A stretch of DNA of 15,567 bases. Origin: UMGS363 sp051881815 (GTDB taxonomy: Bacteria > Bacillota > Clostridia > Oscillospirales > Ruminococcaceae). Below the pieces are notes generated by a model. That model was not told the origin of the DNA, searched no databases, and worked only from the letters and a program-made list of their open reading frames with translations. Shown here one piece after another: positions 9,501 to 15,567 of the stretch (its first letter is position 1; every line of letters begins with the position of its first letter). Location of the stretch: assembly GCA_051881815.1 (NCBI GenBank), contig JBJEQP010000053.1, forward strand, positions 1 through 15,567, in the 5' to 3' direction. The translations under genes and the position numbers were made by a program.

Positions 9501-9774
9501 GGATTATCTTGCCACGGGAAAAATGACAGCTTGGGACTCATTTGACGAAATGTGTAAAATCGCAAGAACCTTGTTTGGTGCAGATAAGCTGTTTAATCCA
9601 TTCCCCAATAACGCTGCAGATTGGAATAAAAAAGCGTATGAGTATGTGAAGACATATGCCAACACAAATGAAAGTACGATCAGCGATTTCCTTGCGGTTT
9701 TAATAATTAGCAGAAATACTGTAAGCCCGCAAGCAAAGTCATTTTATTTCAAATGGCTTGCAGACAAGGAGTGA
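6544..9774 (+). CDS. HerA/DUF87-type ATPase with Ser/Thr-rich insert
   Basis: This is a 1076-residue ATPase of the HerA-FtsK superfamily. Walker A is GQPGSGKS at residues 570-577, followed by the HerA-like VEPAKGEYS. Walker B is VTLLEEAHH, with E800-E801. The downstream block MRTYGEGFIIADQTPS (about 835-850) is typical of DUF87/HerA, including the Arg finger-like and sensor Gln region. HerA relatives are hexameric DNA or protein translocases. The N-terminal 230 residues are unrecognised. Residues about 235-292 and 339-396 are Ser/Thr/Gly-rich low-complexity segments that flank a Gly/Ala-rich hydrophobic stretch (294-338), which may insert in or associate with membrane. The C-terminal 150 residues are helical. 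I prefer ATG 6544, eleven bases after AAAGGA; TTG 6538 is in frame upstream. It is the last gene of the first operon. ATPase identity is firm; the substrate is unknown. Confidence 0.88.
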   Translation: MNENNAIVTAEQSATDIVPSEKALAEALDTADKMVRMQYLAELDNMEIIPLSDKEKRIAPESKVRLYHMACLTYDENESISDKLSGVFNSIAGYDATAVFILKHDGSKTDLYMGTACDDPQKVQLASRTFSRALSGNFPGCISESTTEEQVKELLDNVMDYDHEDSLAIASISSIASTRGEGASYLQGMEKLVDGMNGIPFNLVVLASALSHKTISAIKTGYESLYTQLTPFHKLSASMSDTDTQSFSRSIGESLSQTMTTSEGSTDSTTDTTGMTRTLTRTKQDEKTKKDKAVDIFAAAANVAGAVGGAVLGGGDFIFASVGGSIGGAIGKAAQTMIQSPTASTSEGSSENKGISISKGTNYSESKAEGKTDTTTDTMGDTHSTGKTMQYSMENRSVGSLLSAIDVHINRLTACEGNGAFQCAAYLMAADQATARMGASLYRSLLTGSSPEASVSYVNVWQEHKDTALLCEYFKHMKHPRFSVGNELLGDVTATTTASSQDLPLHFAWPRKSLPGLMVTSHAEFSRDIIKTDDNDTGVVIGNITHMGSVSDSKVSLSLNELRKHTFIAGQPGSGKSNFCYVLLDRLAKSGVNFLVVEPAKGEYSTVFGGRDDVNVYGTNSKYTPVLSINPFAFPDGVDVLEHMDRIIEVFNASWPMYAAMPAILKDALEQVYISCGWDLLTSTCSHDIPVFPTFADLLDILPKVIKDAAYSQEVTSNYIGSLVTRVKSMTNGICGQIFCSQEIDNKKLFDENTIIDISRIGSGETKALIMGILIIRLQEHRSCKRTGINQDLHHVTLLEEAHHLLRATSGAQSMESANLRGMSVEILTNAIAEMRTYGEGFIIADQTPSIMSEAVISNTGSKVIFRLPNIKDRTPVSEAVSLNASQIEEIARLNTGVAVVHQSGWLNPVLCKIDLFPTEDFCPLDYPPDEVPKEFLLKARGVFLELLLCRRMNVEAPTKQFCMDAMDVLSLSRDKNDKKISQYIKDYLATGKMTAWDSFDEMCKIARTLFGADKLFNPFPNNAADWNKKAYEYVKTYANTNESTISDFLAVLIISRNTVSPQAKSFYFKWLADKE

Positions 9775-9823
9775 TTTGACAGAAAATGCGCCTTTAAGGG
9801 TCAAAAATGCACGATAACAAAAA

Positions 9824-9846
9824 TTCGTGTCGAATTATGCTATACT
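9824..9846 (+). promoter_or_regulatory. Likely extended -10 promoter of second module
   Basis: The 122-base gap after the ATPase gene contains TATGCTATACT, an extended -10 element (TG at 9838-9839, TATACT at 9841-9846). No good -35 stands 17 bases upstream, which is tolerated with an extended -10. About 35 bases earlier, TTTGAC (9775-9780) and GTCAAA (9800-9805) form a short inverted repeat that could be an operator or a weak terminator stem. The predicted start would lie near 9853, about 44 bases before the ATG of the next gene. Confidence 0.45.
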
Positions 9847-9896
9847 TTGTATGTAATCAAGAATACCTAATTAAAAAATAATTGGAGGGAACCCAA

Positions 9897-10205
9897 ATGA
9901 CGATTCAGGACATTATAAAGAAATTAGTCGAGAACAAAAAGCTTGACAAGGTACAGGTCGAGCGTGTATCCGGAAAGATTGAGGCGCTCTCACCCGATAT
10001 TCGAGAGGCGTTTGAAAAGTGGATTGAAACCGATACCATTGCAAGCCCGAAATATGCAGGACATGATGTAAACTCAATTTTGAAGGCTCAGCCTCATTTA
10101 ACCGTGCTTGCAGCGTACCTCTCTCTTGACTGGTTGAGACGAGATCCCGTTGCCGCTAAAAAGTCCATTGAACACACAAAGCATGTGGTAAGGATTAAAA
10201 AGTAA
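9897..10205 (+). CDS. Small hypothetical helical protein
   Basis: This 102-residue protein starts at ATG 9897 behind GGAGGG. An upstream in-frame TTG at 9882 overlaps that ribosome site and is unlikely. The sequence is almost wholly helical and charged. It opens with a helix-turn pattern (TIQDIIKKLVENKKLDKVQ), then a predicted second helical pair, then LAAYLSLDWLRRDP and a strongly basic end (KHVVRIKK). No known family is recognised. As the first gene behind the module's likely promoter, followed 55 bases later by the metallopeptidase-like gene, it could be a small regulator or adaptor, but the sequence alone does not show this. Confidence 0.7.
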   Translation: MTIQDIIKKLVENKKLDKVQVERVSGKIEALSPDIREAFEKWIETDTIASPKYAGHDVNSILKAQPHLTVLAAYLSLDWLRRDPVAAKKSIEHTKHVVRIKK

Positions 10206-10260
10206 CCAACGTTCAAAAAATTCGTTTGGATGAAAAATAAAGATACAGGAGGAATAAAAA

Positions 10261-11199
10261 ATGTTAGACTCTGTTCTTGACATTTTTAGCGGTACGCTCT
10301 CTACAAATAAAGGTTTTAGCGAAGGAGTAAATGAAACTCCCGAAAATAAAGAAATCAGAAATTCGGAAGGTGTCGAGTATAGCGAAACCGATCTTGAAAG
10401 AATCGAAACCGCTGCTGATATTATGGGTGAGATTTTTACTGATGAAGTAATTTCTAATTGGGAAAATCTCTCTGTCGAAGAAAGAACAGCTTATCTCAAT
10501 GAATACTATGCTCAAGCAGGACAAGCCCTTGGTATAGATACAAAAGGTGTGTATGTTGCTGATTTGTACGAGATGTACGGATACGGTACACAGGGCGTCA
10601 ATTGCGGAGATGGCTATTTAGGCATCGACATTAGGCTTGTGGCTGATTCTTCCCAGTTAGGTGAACTACTGAACACTACCACACACGAAATGAGACATCA
10701 ACTTCAGACCGATGCCCCTAGAAACCCCGATGCTTTCCCGGATATTCCCCAAGAAACATTAGATCAGTGGGAATATGAATTTACCAATTATGTTGATCCT
10801 TCATATGATTTTGAGGGCTATCAGAGCCAGGCAATCGAAACAGATGCAAGAGCTTTTGCAGAAGAAGTTGTTGACGATTATATGTCAGAGGCAGGTAATG
10901 ATACATATTCGATGGCAAAATATGAAAGTGACATTCCTGCAGACGTGATTACCAATGGCGAACAATCATCTATCGGCACTGAAGTAATGTCAACTCCTGC
11001 AGACTTTAATCCCGAAGGAATTGAAACCACTGAAGAGGCTGCTGACCTTGCTAATTCTAAGGTTGATGTCGGTACGGTTGAAGGACTCGAAGTTGATAAC
11101 GATTTGAACAAGACGACATTTTCTTACACACCCGGACAATGTGCGAGGGTTTCAACCGGAACTCAAAACTACTGTCTGTTTGCAGGTAGCGGTAGATAA
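10261..11199 (+). CDS. HExxH zinc metallopeptidase-like protein with Cys tail
   Basis: This 312-residue protein starts behind AGGAGG. Residues 1-60 are acidic and polar. The core holds the zinc motif H142-E-M-R-H146 followed by Q-L-Q, then E193-T-D-A-R-A-F-A, which fits the third zinc ligand (ExDA) of gluzincin-like peptidases; GDGYLGIDIRLVAD just upstream fits the edge strand. There is no signal peptide, so a cytosolic enzyme is predicted. After residue about 215 the chain is acidic and low in complexity. It ends in PGQCARVSTGTQNYC (292-306) plus LFAGSGR, with two of the protein's three cysteines eleven residues apart. A radical-SAM maturase begins 26 bases downstream, so this tail is a plausible modification site. 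The protein may be a peptidase, a modified peptidase, or a precursor with an unusually large leader. Motif calls are direct; tail modification is inference. Confidence 0.7.
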   Translation: MLDSVLDIFSGTLSTNKGFSEGVNETPENKEIRNSEGVEYSETDLERIETAADIMGEIFTDEVISNWENLSVEERTAYLNEYYAQAGQALGIDTKGVYVADLYEMYGYGTQGVNCGDGYLGIDIRLVADSSQLGELLNTTTHEMRHQLQTDAPRNPDAFPDIPQETLDQWEYEFTNYVDPSYDFEGYQSQAIETDARAFAEEVVDDYMSEAGNDTYSMAKYESDIPADVITNGEQSSIGTEVMSTPADFNPEGIETTEEAADLANSKVDVGTVEGLEVDNDLNKTTFSYTPGQCARVSTGTQNYCLFAGSGR

Positions 11200-11225
11200 T
11201 TTGAATATTTAGGGATGATACCATA

Positions 11226-12575
11226 ATGGATAATTGCTTGAAAGTATTCCAATCATTATCCGGGGATTACTATGTGTTTGACGGTATGACCGGACAGATT
11301 ATTACCGTCAAAAAGCCTCTAATCAAAGAAACCTTTTCCCAAACCGAGGAAGCGGTAATAAACTGTTTTGAAGAACGAAAGATGATTTCACATCCTCGAT
11401 TTGAACGCTTGGTTTGGGAAAAGAGCTTTGAGGAATATTTAGAGTTTATCAAAGGTAATATTCCGTGTCTTTTGCTCCAGATGACAACTAAATGCAATCT
11501 GAATTGCGATTACTGTGTTTACTCCGAAAATTATGCTCACATGGAAAATCATGGGAACAAAGATATGTCTCATGAGACGATCATAAAAAGCATTGATTTC
11601 TTTGCAGAGCATAATAAAAATTGTGATGAAGCAGAAATCAGTTTTTATGGCGGGGAAACATTGCTTTGCTTTCGTGAAATGCAGGAAGCGGTAACTTATG
11701 CAAGAGAAAAATTTGCGGGTAAAAAGCTCATATTTAGAGTAACCACTAACGGGACGTTGTTGAACCGCAATGTCGCAGAGTGGCTAAACGAAAATCAAGA
11801 TGTACTAACAACGATTACGTTAAATGGTCCGTTTCACGATCAACACAGAAAAACCGTTTCTGGAAAAGGTAGTTTGGCATATATAATGACAAACCTCAGA
11901 AATATAAAACGTGATTTTCCAGCGTTGTGGAACGTTAGGATTCACTTTATTGCCAACATCACCAAGGTATCGGAGCTTAATGCGCTTCGGGATTTTTACA
12001 GAAGTGACATAGAAAAGAACCCAAGCATCATTACTCATGTGAGAAGCCAAGACGGAAACGATTTTATTCAAGATATGATCTATGAGTTAAATCATGACCA
12101 AGAAAAAGAACGCTTAGCTACGGAGTATTGTGCAAGCGGAGACACTTTCCTTAATGCCTACTTTGGTAACTCTATGAATGCAGTTGAAAATAGGCTAATA
12201 AAAGAAAATGACGGTGTGGGAATTATCGGGAGCTGCTTGCCTTTTACTGAAAAATTGTTTGTTCATGCCGATGGAAAATTCGGAATATGCGAAACTGCTT
12301 GTGACAAGGTTATCCTCGGAGATCTCCAGAATGGTTTCGACTACGATGTATTGGCAGATATTTACTCTAAAGCATATGCCCTTTTCAACAACTGTTGTAG
12401 AGAATGTTGGGCAAAGAATCTATGCACGGTCTGCTTCAAAGATATTTTAGATACTGATGGCAAATTTTTGATGGAAATACCCAAGCCATTTTGTATATCT
12501 TCCAGAAAGTATGCTTTGGAGCAACTAAAAACATATTGCACATTAAAAAAGACTACCTCGCAGCAAAACGGTTAA
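11226..12575 (+). CDS. Radical SAM/SPASM peptide maturase
   Basis: This 449-residue protein carries the radical SAM cluster motif C90-x3-C94-x2-C97 in TTKCNLNCDYC, the motif YGGET at 141-145 (usually GGEP) and a SPASM-type C-terminal domain with cysteines at 337, 355, 359, 390, 391, 394, 400 and 403 (CCRECWAKNLCTVC) for auxiliary iron-sulfur clusters. Such enzymes cleave S-adenosylmethionine and install thioether or C-C crosslinks in peptides. The first 80 residues may serve precursor recognition. The 'DYCVYS' context and overall length resemble the Cys-rich-peptide maturases (CcpM or FibroRumin types), recalled from memory. It directly follows a protein with a two-Cys C-terminal tail, its most likely substrate. 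No short separate precursor gene is visible between them. The start ATG has AGGG upstream. Confidence 0.85.
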   Translation: MDNCLKVFQSLSGDYYVFDGMTGQIITVKKPLIKETFSQTEEAVINCFEERKMISHPRFERLVWEKSFEEYLEFIKGNIPCLLLQMTTKCNLNCDYCVYSENYAHMENHGNKDMSHETIIKSIDFFAEHNKNCDEAEISFYGGETLLCFREMQEAVTYAREKFAGKKLIFRVTTNGTLLNRNVAEWLNENQDVLTTITLNGPFHDQHRKTVSGKGSLAYIMTNLRNIKRDFPALWNVRIHFIANITKVSELNALRDFYRSDIEKNPSIITHVRSQDGNDFIQDMIYELNHDQEKERLATEYCASGDTFLNAYFGNSMNAVENRLIKENDGVGIIGSCLPFTEKLFVHADGKFGICETACDKVILGDLQNGFDYDVLADIYSKAYALFNNCCRECWAKNLCTVCFKDILDTDGKFLMEIPKPFCISSRKYALEQLKTYCTLKKTTSQQNG

Positions 12576-12618
12576 AGATTATTACTACACTCCCCATACA
12601 GAACAGGATGAAGCGGTG

Positions 12619-12852
12619 ATGAAATACAAAATTGCGGATAAAGAATTGTCTGCATTATACAACAAACGCACAAAATATCTAAAGCAATATGCGGCTAAAA
12701 AAGAACTGGCACCAGAGCTTGCCACAAGGGTTCCGGAAAAACTACGAGCCACTTTGAATGCAGCTTTCTGCAAGGCGTTTGAAGTTATTTACAAAAACGG
12801 AACACCGTTGATTGACAAAACATATAACAAGAAAAACGCTGAGCAGCAATAG
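12619..12852 (+). pseudogene. EcsC-like N-terminal fragment, truncated
   Basis: The 77-residue reading frame has the look of the N-terminus of EcsC-family proteins from Clostridia: a charged helical start, then RVPEKLRATLNAAFCKAFEV and a segment with NGTPLIDKTYNKK. Full family members run well over 200 residues, so this one breaks off right after the conserved block and stops at 12850-12852. The open frame extends upstream to 12547 without a start codon, giving a peptide with DYYYTPHTEQDEA before ATG 12619; GTG 12616 is also possible. It begins 43 bases after the radical-SAM gene, behind a weak AGGA. The stop lies inside the sequence where a VWA domain begins, which points to a deletion that fused the two. 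The EcsC identity is from memory of the family. Confidence 0.55.
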
Positions 12853-13456
12853 CGGCTCGATGCAAAACCTTGTATCTGATACGATTGGTGGCTACAACAG
12901 TATGATCGATAAGCAGCGAGGTGAGAACGGTGAAGCCTCTATTACAACCGTATTGTTTGACGATCAATACGAAGTCCTTTTTGATAACGTAGACATTAAG
13001 AAGGTATCTGAACTCACTAATAAAGAATATTACGCAAGAGGCATGACTGCGCTTCTTGACGCAATCGGAAAGACAGTCAACCAAGTTGCAGCGAGACATA
13101 ACAACTCCGGTGATAGTGCTGTTCCTGCTAAAACTGTTGTGGTTATCATTACCGATGGAATGGAAAACGCAAGCAAGGAATATAAGCTTCAAACAGTAAA
13201 GGCGATGATCGAAAAGCAGAAGAATGAGTTTGGATGGGAATTTGTATTTATGGGTGCTAACATTGATGCGATTTCTGTCGCAGGAAGCATGGGTATTGAT
13301 GCAAGCCGAGCAGCTAATTATCATGCCGATGGTGTCGGTACGGCAACTAATTTTGTGGCTGTTGGTAAAATGTTCACATCGGTCAGAAAAGGTAACAGCG
13401 TTGCGGACAACTGGAAAGAAGAAATAGACAAGGACTATAACAGCAGAAAGAAATAA
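12853..13456 (+). pseudogene. VWA-domain protein, 5'-truncated
   Basis: The encoded chain is a von Willebrand factor A domain of the Clostridia type, recognisable by DTIGGYNSMI, TTVLFDDQYEVL, ARGMTALLDAIGKT, VVIITDGMENAS and WEFVFMGANIDAI. VWA domains bind a metal through DxSxS, T and D residues. Here the Thr (MTAL) and Asp (ITDG) are present, but the first motif starts at S-G-S: the preceding strand and its Asp are missing and replaced by sequence continuous with the EcsC-like fragment. An ATG at 12812 opens the same frame but lies inside that fragment in another frame, with no ribosome site, and would give residues unlike a VWA first strand. So the gene is probably broken or makes a defective product. 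Codon use and conservation in the rest suggest recent loss. The next gene follows after 17 bases. Confidence 0.7.
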
Positions 13457-13473
13457 CCATTGGAGGTGTTTTC

Positions 13474-13971
13474 ATGAGTTATCTTAATGATTTACTCGGC
13501 AAATTCTTTGGCAATAAAAACAATGACGGTCGATCTACGGAGTCTAACTCCACCCATGAGGAACGCCCGGAACCTCGGTTCAAACTTGGCGAAGGATTCT
13601 ATTTTGAATTTGATGAGGTATCTAACGGGATGGGTGGATACCGTAAGATAAATGTATATCTCTTAAAAATTGATGACCCCTCTTTCAAACGTTGCATTGT
13701 CGATAAAAGTGGCATGATTGAAAACTTCCCCGGGATTGTGGACGGGGATTGGAAAAAAGAATTAGAATTTCCACTTGGTAAAAAAACGCAGTTTCGTTTC
13801 TGGATTTACGCTTACAAAGATGGAAAAGCTTCGGTTGAATGGACACTACAGCCGGATGGTAGATATTTTGAGGACGAGGATGGCTTTGGTGCCGAGAACT
13901 GCGAAGAAATTACGTTGTGGTCTTATATAGATACCAACGGCTTTTTTACAGAGCCTTTCAAGCATAGATAA
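13474..13971 (+). CDS. Hypothetical 165-residue protein
   Basis: I do not recognise this protein. The ATG follows GGAGGT at good spacing, 17 bases after the VWA remnant, so it belonged to the same transcript. Residues 1-35 form a short amphipathic helix (YLNDLLGKFFGNK) and a polar linker rich in Asn, Ser and Glu. From residue 36 it is a compact, aromatic-rich, mostly beta domain (GEGFYFEFDEV, INVYLLKIDDP, TQFRFWIYAYKDG, a strand with SVEWTLQPDGRYF), ending in an acidic stretch. There is no signal peptide. The N-terminal helix could attach it to a membrane (inference). It is the last intact gene of the window. Confidence 0.72.
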   Translation: MSYLNDLLGKFFGNKNNDGRSTESNSTHEERPEPRFKLGEGFYFEFDEVSNGMGGYRKINVYLLKIDDPSFKRCIVDKSGMIENFPGIVDGDWKKELEFPLGKKTQFRFWIYAYKDGKASVEWTLQPDGRYFEDEDGFGAENCEEITLWSYIDTNGFFTEPFKHR

Positions 13972-14023
13972 AGCGAAACATACTTGGCAAGCAGGGCACG
14001 GCGGTACCCACTCGTGCAAAAAT

Positions 14024-14108
14024 TTATAAGTCCCTGCCGAAGCAGGAGCTTATAAACCGCTTGTCGGGGAAACATCCCCGAACCCCTTTAACACAGATTT
14101 CATCTGTG
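14024..14108. other. Cluster of hairpins in mobile-element flank
   Basis: The gene-poor stretch 13972-14142 holds three hairpins in a row. First, ttataag (14024-14030) pairs with cttataa (14049-14055), and inner arms ccctgc/gcagg close on a CGAA loop. Second, cgggg (14065-14069) pairs with ccccg (14076-14080). Third, cacagat (14092-14098) pairs with atctgtg (14102-14108). This lies just beyond the 3' end of a relaxase remnant, where Clostridia mobilizable elements often carry structured DNA. It may be a remnant of a transfer-related or terminator region. No nick-site sequence is identified. Confidence 0.5.
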
Positions 14109-14134
14109 GCTACGCATCGTTCCGACGCTAAATT

Positions 14135-14166
14135 GAGCACGGTCATTCACGACCGTGCTCTTTCTC
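14135..14166 (+). terminator. Rho-independent terminator
   Basis: Perfect 10-bp arms gagcacggtc (14135-14144) and gaccgtgctc (14151-14160) enclose attcac and are followed by tttctcttt, a T-rich tail on the plus strand. It would end transcripts from the 13474 gene. The relaxase remnant on the opposite strand stops inside the stem (14143-14145), so the hairpin may serve both directions, although the minus-strand tail (CAATTT) is weaker. Confidence 0.7.
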
Positions 14167-14490
14167 TTTGCGTTTCTCTCGTCCCTCAAGGTCTCGCAAT
14201 TCTTCGTAATTTGCCGTGTGTACGGTAAGGTCTCGCAGCTCATCACGAACTTTTTTAAGTTCGGCATACGCCTCTTTTTTCGCTGTGAGCTGTTCGGCAA
14301 ATTCCACTTGCAGGCTCTTGATGGTTGGGAGCTTCTTCACGCCCAATTCATCAAAAGCCTTTTTAGCCGCCTTGTGGATGATGATGTCGTCCTCGTGTTC
14401 CTCCAAATACTTTTTAGAGTAACCGGACTTGCGATAGGCAACATACACATCCCTCGTCTTGGAGTAATTCACGATATTCAAGTGGTACAT
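14143..14490 (-). pseudogene. C-terminal fragment of mobilization relaxase
   Basis: The 115-residue minus-strand frame matches, from memory, the C-terminal end of MobA/VirD2-type relaxases of Clostridia mobile elements: IVNYSKTRDVYVAYRKSGYS, then KAAKKAFDELGVKKLP, then a charged coiled coil ending in a Lys/Glu-rich tail. Relaxases nick the transfer origin and lead the strand into a recipient; their catalytic Tyr and His-triad are N-terminal and absent here. The frame stays open a further 45 bases upstream of ATG 14490 before a stop at 14536-14538, so the break lies between about 14490 and 14540. No ribosome site precedes the ATG. It is a dead remnant of an integrated element. Confidence 0.65.
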
Positions 14491-15014
14491 TAAATGGTAG
14501 TTATGGTTCAGTAGGTTATCTTTCCTTGCCTTCGCTTAGACCAACTAGTGATAGATACACTATATATATTAGTGCAAGTAATTTTGCTAATCAAGAAATT
14601 AATTATTCATTGCAGATAGCAAGCAGGTATATTCGGGCAGAAGCTGAATTTAATACTTCGCCTTCAAGTATATATAATAGTAACAATACAAGTTATTCAT
14701 CTCCAGCCAATGTAAGAATAAGTTCAACTAGTGGGATTCCTCGTTCTGCAGTTGTTGACAAAATATTAACTAAAGGAAATGTGACAAGTAATGAAACAGG
14801 GCGCGGAACAACTGCATATATTAAAGTGACATGTGGCTCAACAACACTATATGTTTATTCAGGACTTGTGGGTTATATCGAAAATTTAACATCGCAGAAT
14901 ATTTCAATGTACGGAACATGGAATGTATCCTTTTTACAGCATATTAGCGGGCCGTGTACTTTTTCAAACATCTCTTGGACATTTTATTATACATATGATG
15001 TATTAAATGTGTAA
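14491..15014 (+). pseudogene. 5'-truncated ORF of unknown function
   Basis: An open frame without a credible start runs from about 14491 to the stop at 15012-15014, about 174 codons. The only in-frame start candidate near the beginning is TTG 14526, without a ribosome site, and the protein-like sequence already begins upstream (GSYGSVGYLSLPS). The product is rich in Ser, Thr, Asn and Tyr, nearly free of Lys/Arg clusters, and appears all-beta (YTIYISASNF, TAYIKVTCGSTTLYVYS, a strand with TWNVSFLQHI), like the end of a surface, tail-fibre or adhesin-type protein. It is more AT-rich than its neighbours. The beginning abuts the relaxase remnant, so its 5' part was lost in the same rearrangement. 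No family is recognised. Confidence 0.45.
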
Positions 15015-15154
15015 TAGAATTTGTCAGAATTCTCATAATCATTAAACTGCTTCTCATAATAACCATTGTTCACAAATTAGTGAAATCAATCCGGATGACA
15101 TAATTGAGAACATGGGCGAAGTTCAGGTATTATGTGGAACATCAAGGACAATAA
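15015..15154. other. Intergenic stretch, nothing recognised
   Basis: These 140 bases hold no credible gene. A stop-free run from about 15046 to 15165 has no start codon with a ribosome site. The short repeat tctcataat occurs at 15031-15039 and again at 15052-15060. It may be fragments left by rearrangement. Confidence 0.3.
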
Positions 15155-15567
15155 GTGCCACGTAAGGTTGAAAAAGCCGATAAATACTATGTTTATCAGT
15201 ACAAGAACGGCAAGTATGTCAAGGTAAAGACAACCTCCGACACTTCGGCAACCTTCAAAAAGCTGAAGAACGGCGAAACCTACAAATTCCTTATTCGCTA
15301 TACAAAGAGCGGCAGACTTTCACCTACAAAGTATTCCGGCACTGTTTCGGTAAAAATTTATTACAAGCCTATTCCGAAGCCGACAGCTTCAAAGAACAGC
15401 GTAAAGCTCACTTGGGAAGCAGTACCCGAAGCTGAAAAGTATGCTGTCTACAAGTATGTTGACGGCAAGGTAGTTAAGCTCACCGAAACAAAGAAACTAT
15501 CCGTAAAGATAGGCAAGCTCATTCCCGATACGGAGTATAAGTACATTGTTCGTGCTTACGTTGACGG
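15155..15567 (+). pseudogene. Fibronectin-III repeats, 5'-truncated, runs off window
   Basis: From 15167 to the window edge the plus strand encodes two FN3-type units, each with the pattern of an Ala-x-x-Tyr-x-Val-Tyr strand (EKADKYYVYQYKNGKYVKV and EAEKYAVYKYVDGKVVKL) followed by a Tyr-containing 'Y-K-F-L-I-R' or 'Y-K-Y-I-V-R' strand. The second unit opens with ASKNSVKLTWEAV, whereas the first lacks its equivalent: an in-frame TAA stands at 15152-15154 and only GTG 15155 could start it, without a ribosome site. Such repeats occur in large secreted or wall-bound proteins of Ruminococcus and relatives. The 5' part, signal peptide included, seems to have been lost; the 3' end lies beyond the window. 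Confidence 0.6.

Noticed and set aside
12812..12852. ATG 12812 as genuine start of the VWA gene
   Set aside because: It lies within the EcsC-like coding sequence in another frame, lacks a ribosome site, and adds residues that do not form the normal first VWA strand.
13972..14142. CRISPR array
   Set aside because: The hairpins differ in sequence and there are no regularly spaced direct repeats.
14155..14493. 112-codon plus-strand open frame
   Set aside because: It is the complement of the relaxase remnant, whose minus-strand product is recognisable.

Overview
The window looks like a chromosomal accessory region of a gut or rumen Clostridia species, probably Oscillospiraceae/Ruminococcus-like. 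The reasons are moderate-to-low GC, strong AGGAG-type ribosome sites, a LytTR regulator, a SPASM radical-SAM maturase, a relaxase remnant of the kind carried by Clostridia mobile elements, and fibronectin-III repeats like those in Ruminococcus surface proteins. The taxonomy is inferred; no rRNA or tRNA gene is visible.

Positions 1-9774 hold a tight, all-plus-strand array. Two dynamin-like GTPases (62-1615, 1645-3690) are followed by a long hairpin (3699-3735). Next come a LytTR regulator with a degenerate receiver (3756-4475), a protein resembling a C39-like papain-fold peptidase that appears to have lost its catalytic residues (4462-5091), two unrecognised proteins (5088-5573, 5587-6522), and a large HerA/DUF87-type ATPase carrying a Ser/Thr-rich and Gly-rich insert (6544-9774). 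Several genes overlap or are separated by fewer than 30 bases, so at least 3756-9774 is probably one transcript.

Positions 9775-12575 form a second module behind a likely extended -10 promoter. It holds a 102-residue unknown protein, a predicted HExxH zinc metallopeptidase whose last 20 or so residues carry two cysteines, and, 26 bases later, a radical-SAM/SPASM peptide maturase. The simplest reading is that the maturase modifies the tail of the metallopeptidase-like protein, in the manner of a RiPP precursor with an enzyme-sized leader.

Positions 12576-15567 are rearranged. An EcsC-like N-terminal fragment runs directly into a VWA domain that lacks the start of its metal-binding motif, which suggests a deletion. 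After a 165-residue unknown protein come a structured, hairpin-rich segment, the C-terminal piece of a mobilization relaxase on the minus strand, the C-terminal part of an unknown protein, and a 5'-truncated FN3 surface protein that leaves the window.

Together, the membrane-remodelling GTPases, the VWA/EcsC remnants, the HerA-like ATPase and the peptide-modifying module suggest an undescribed membrane-associated system (stress, conflict or envelope remodelling). That joint function is inference; only the domain identities rest on the sequence.
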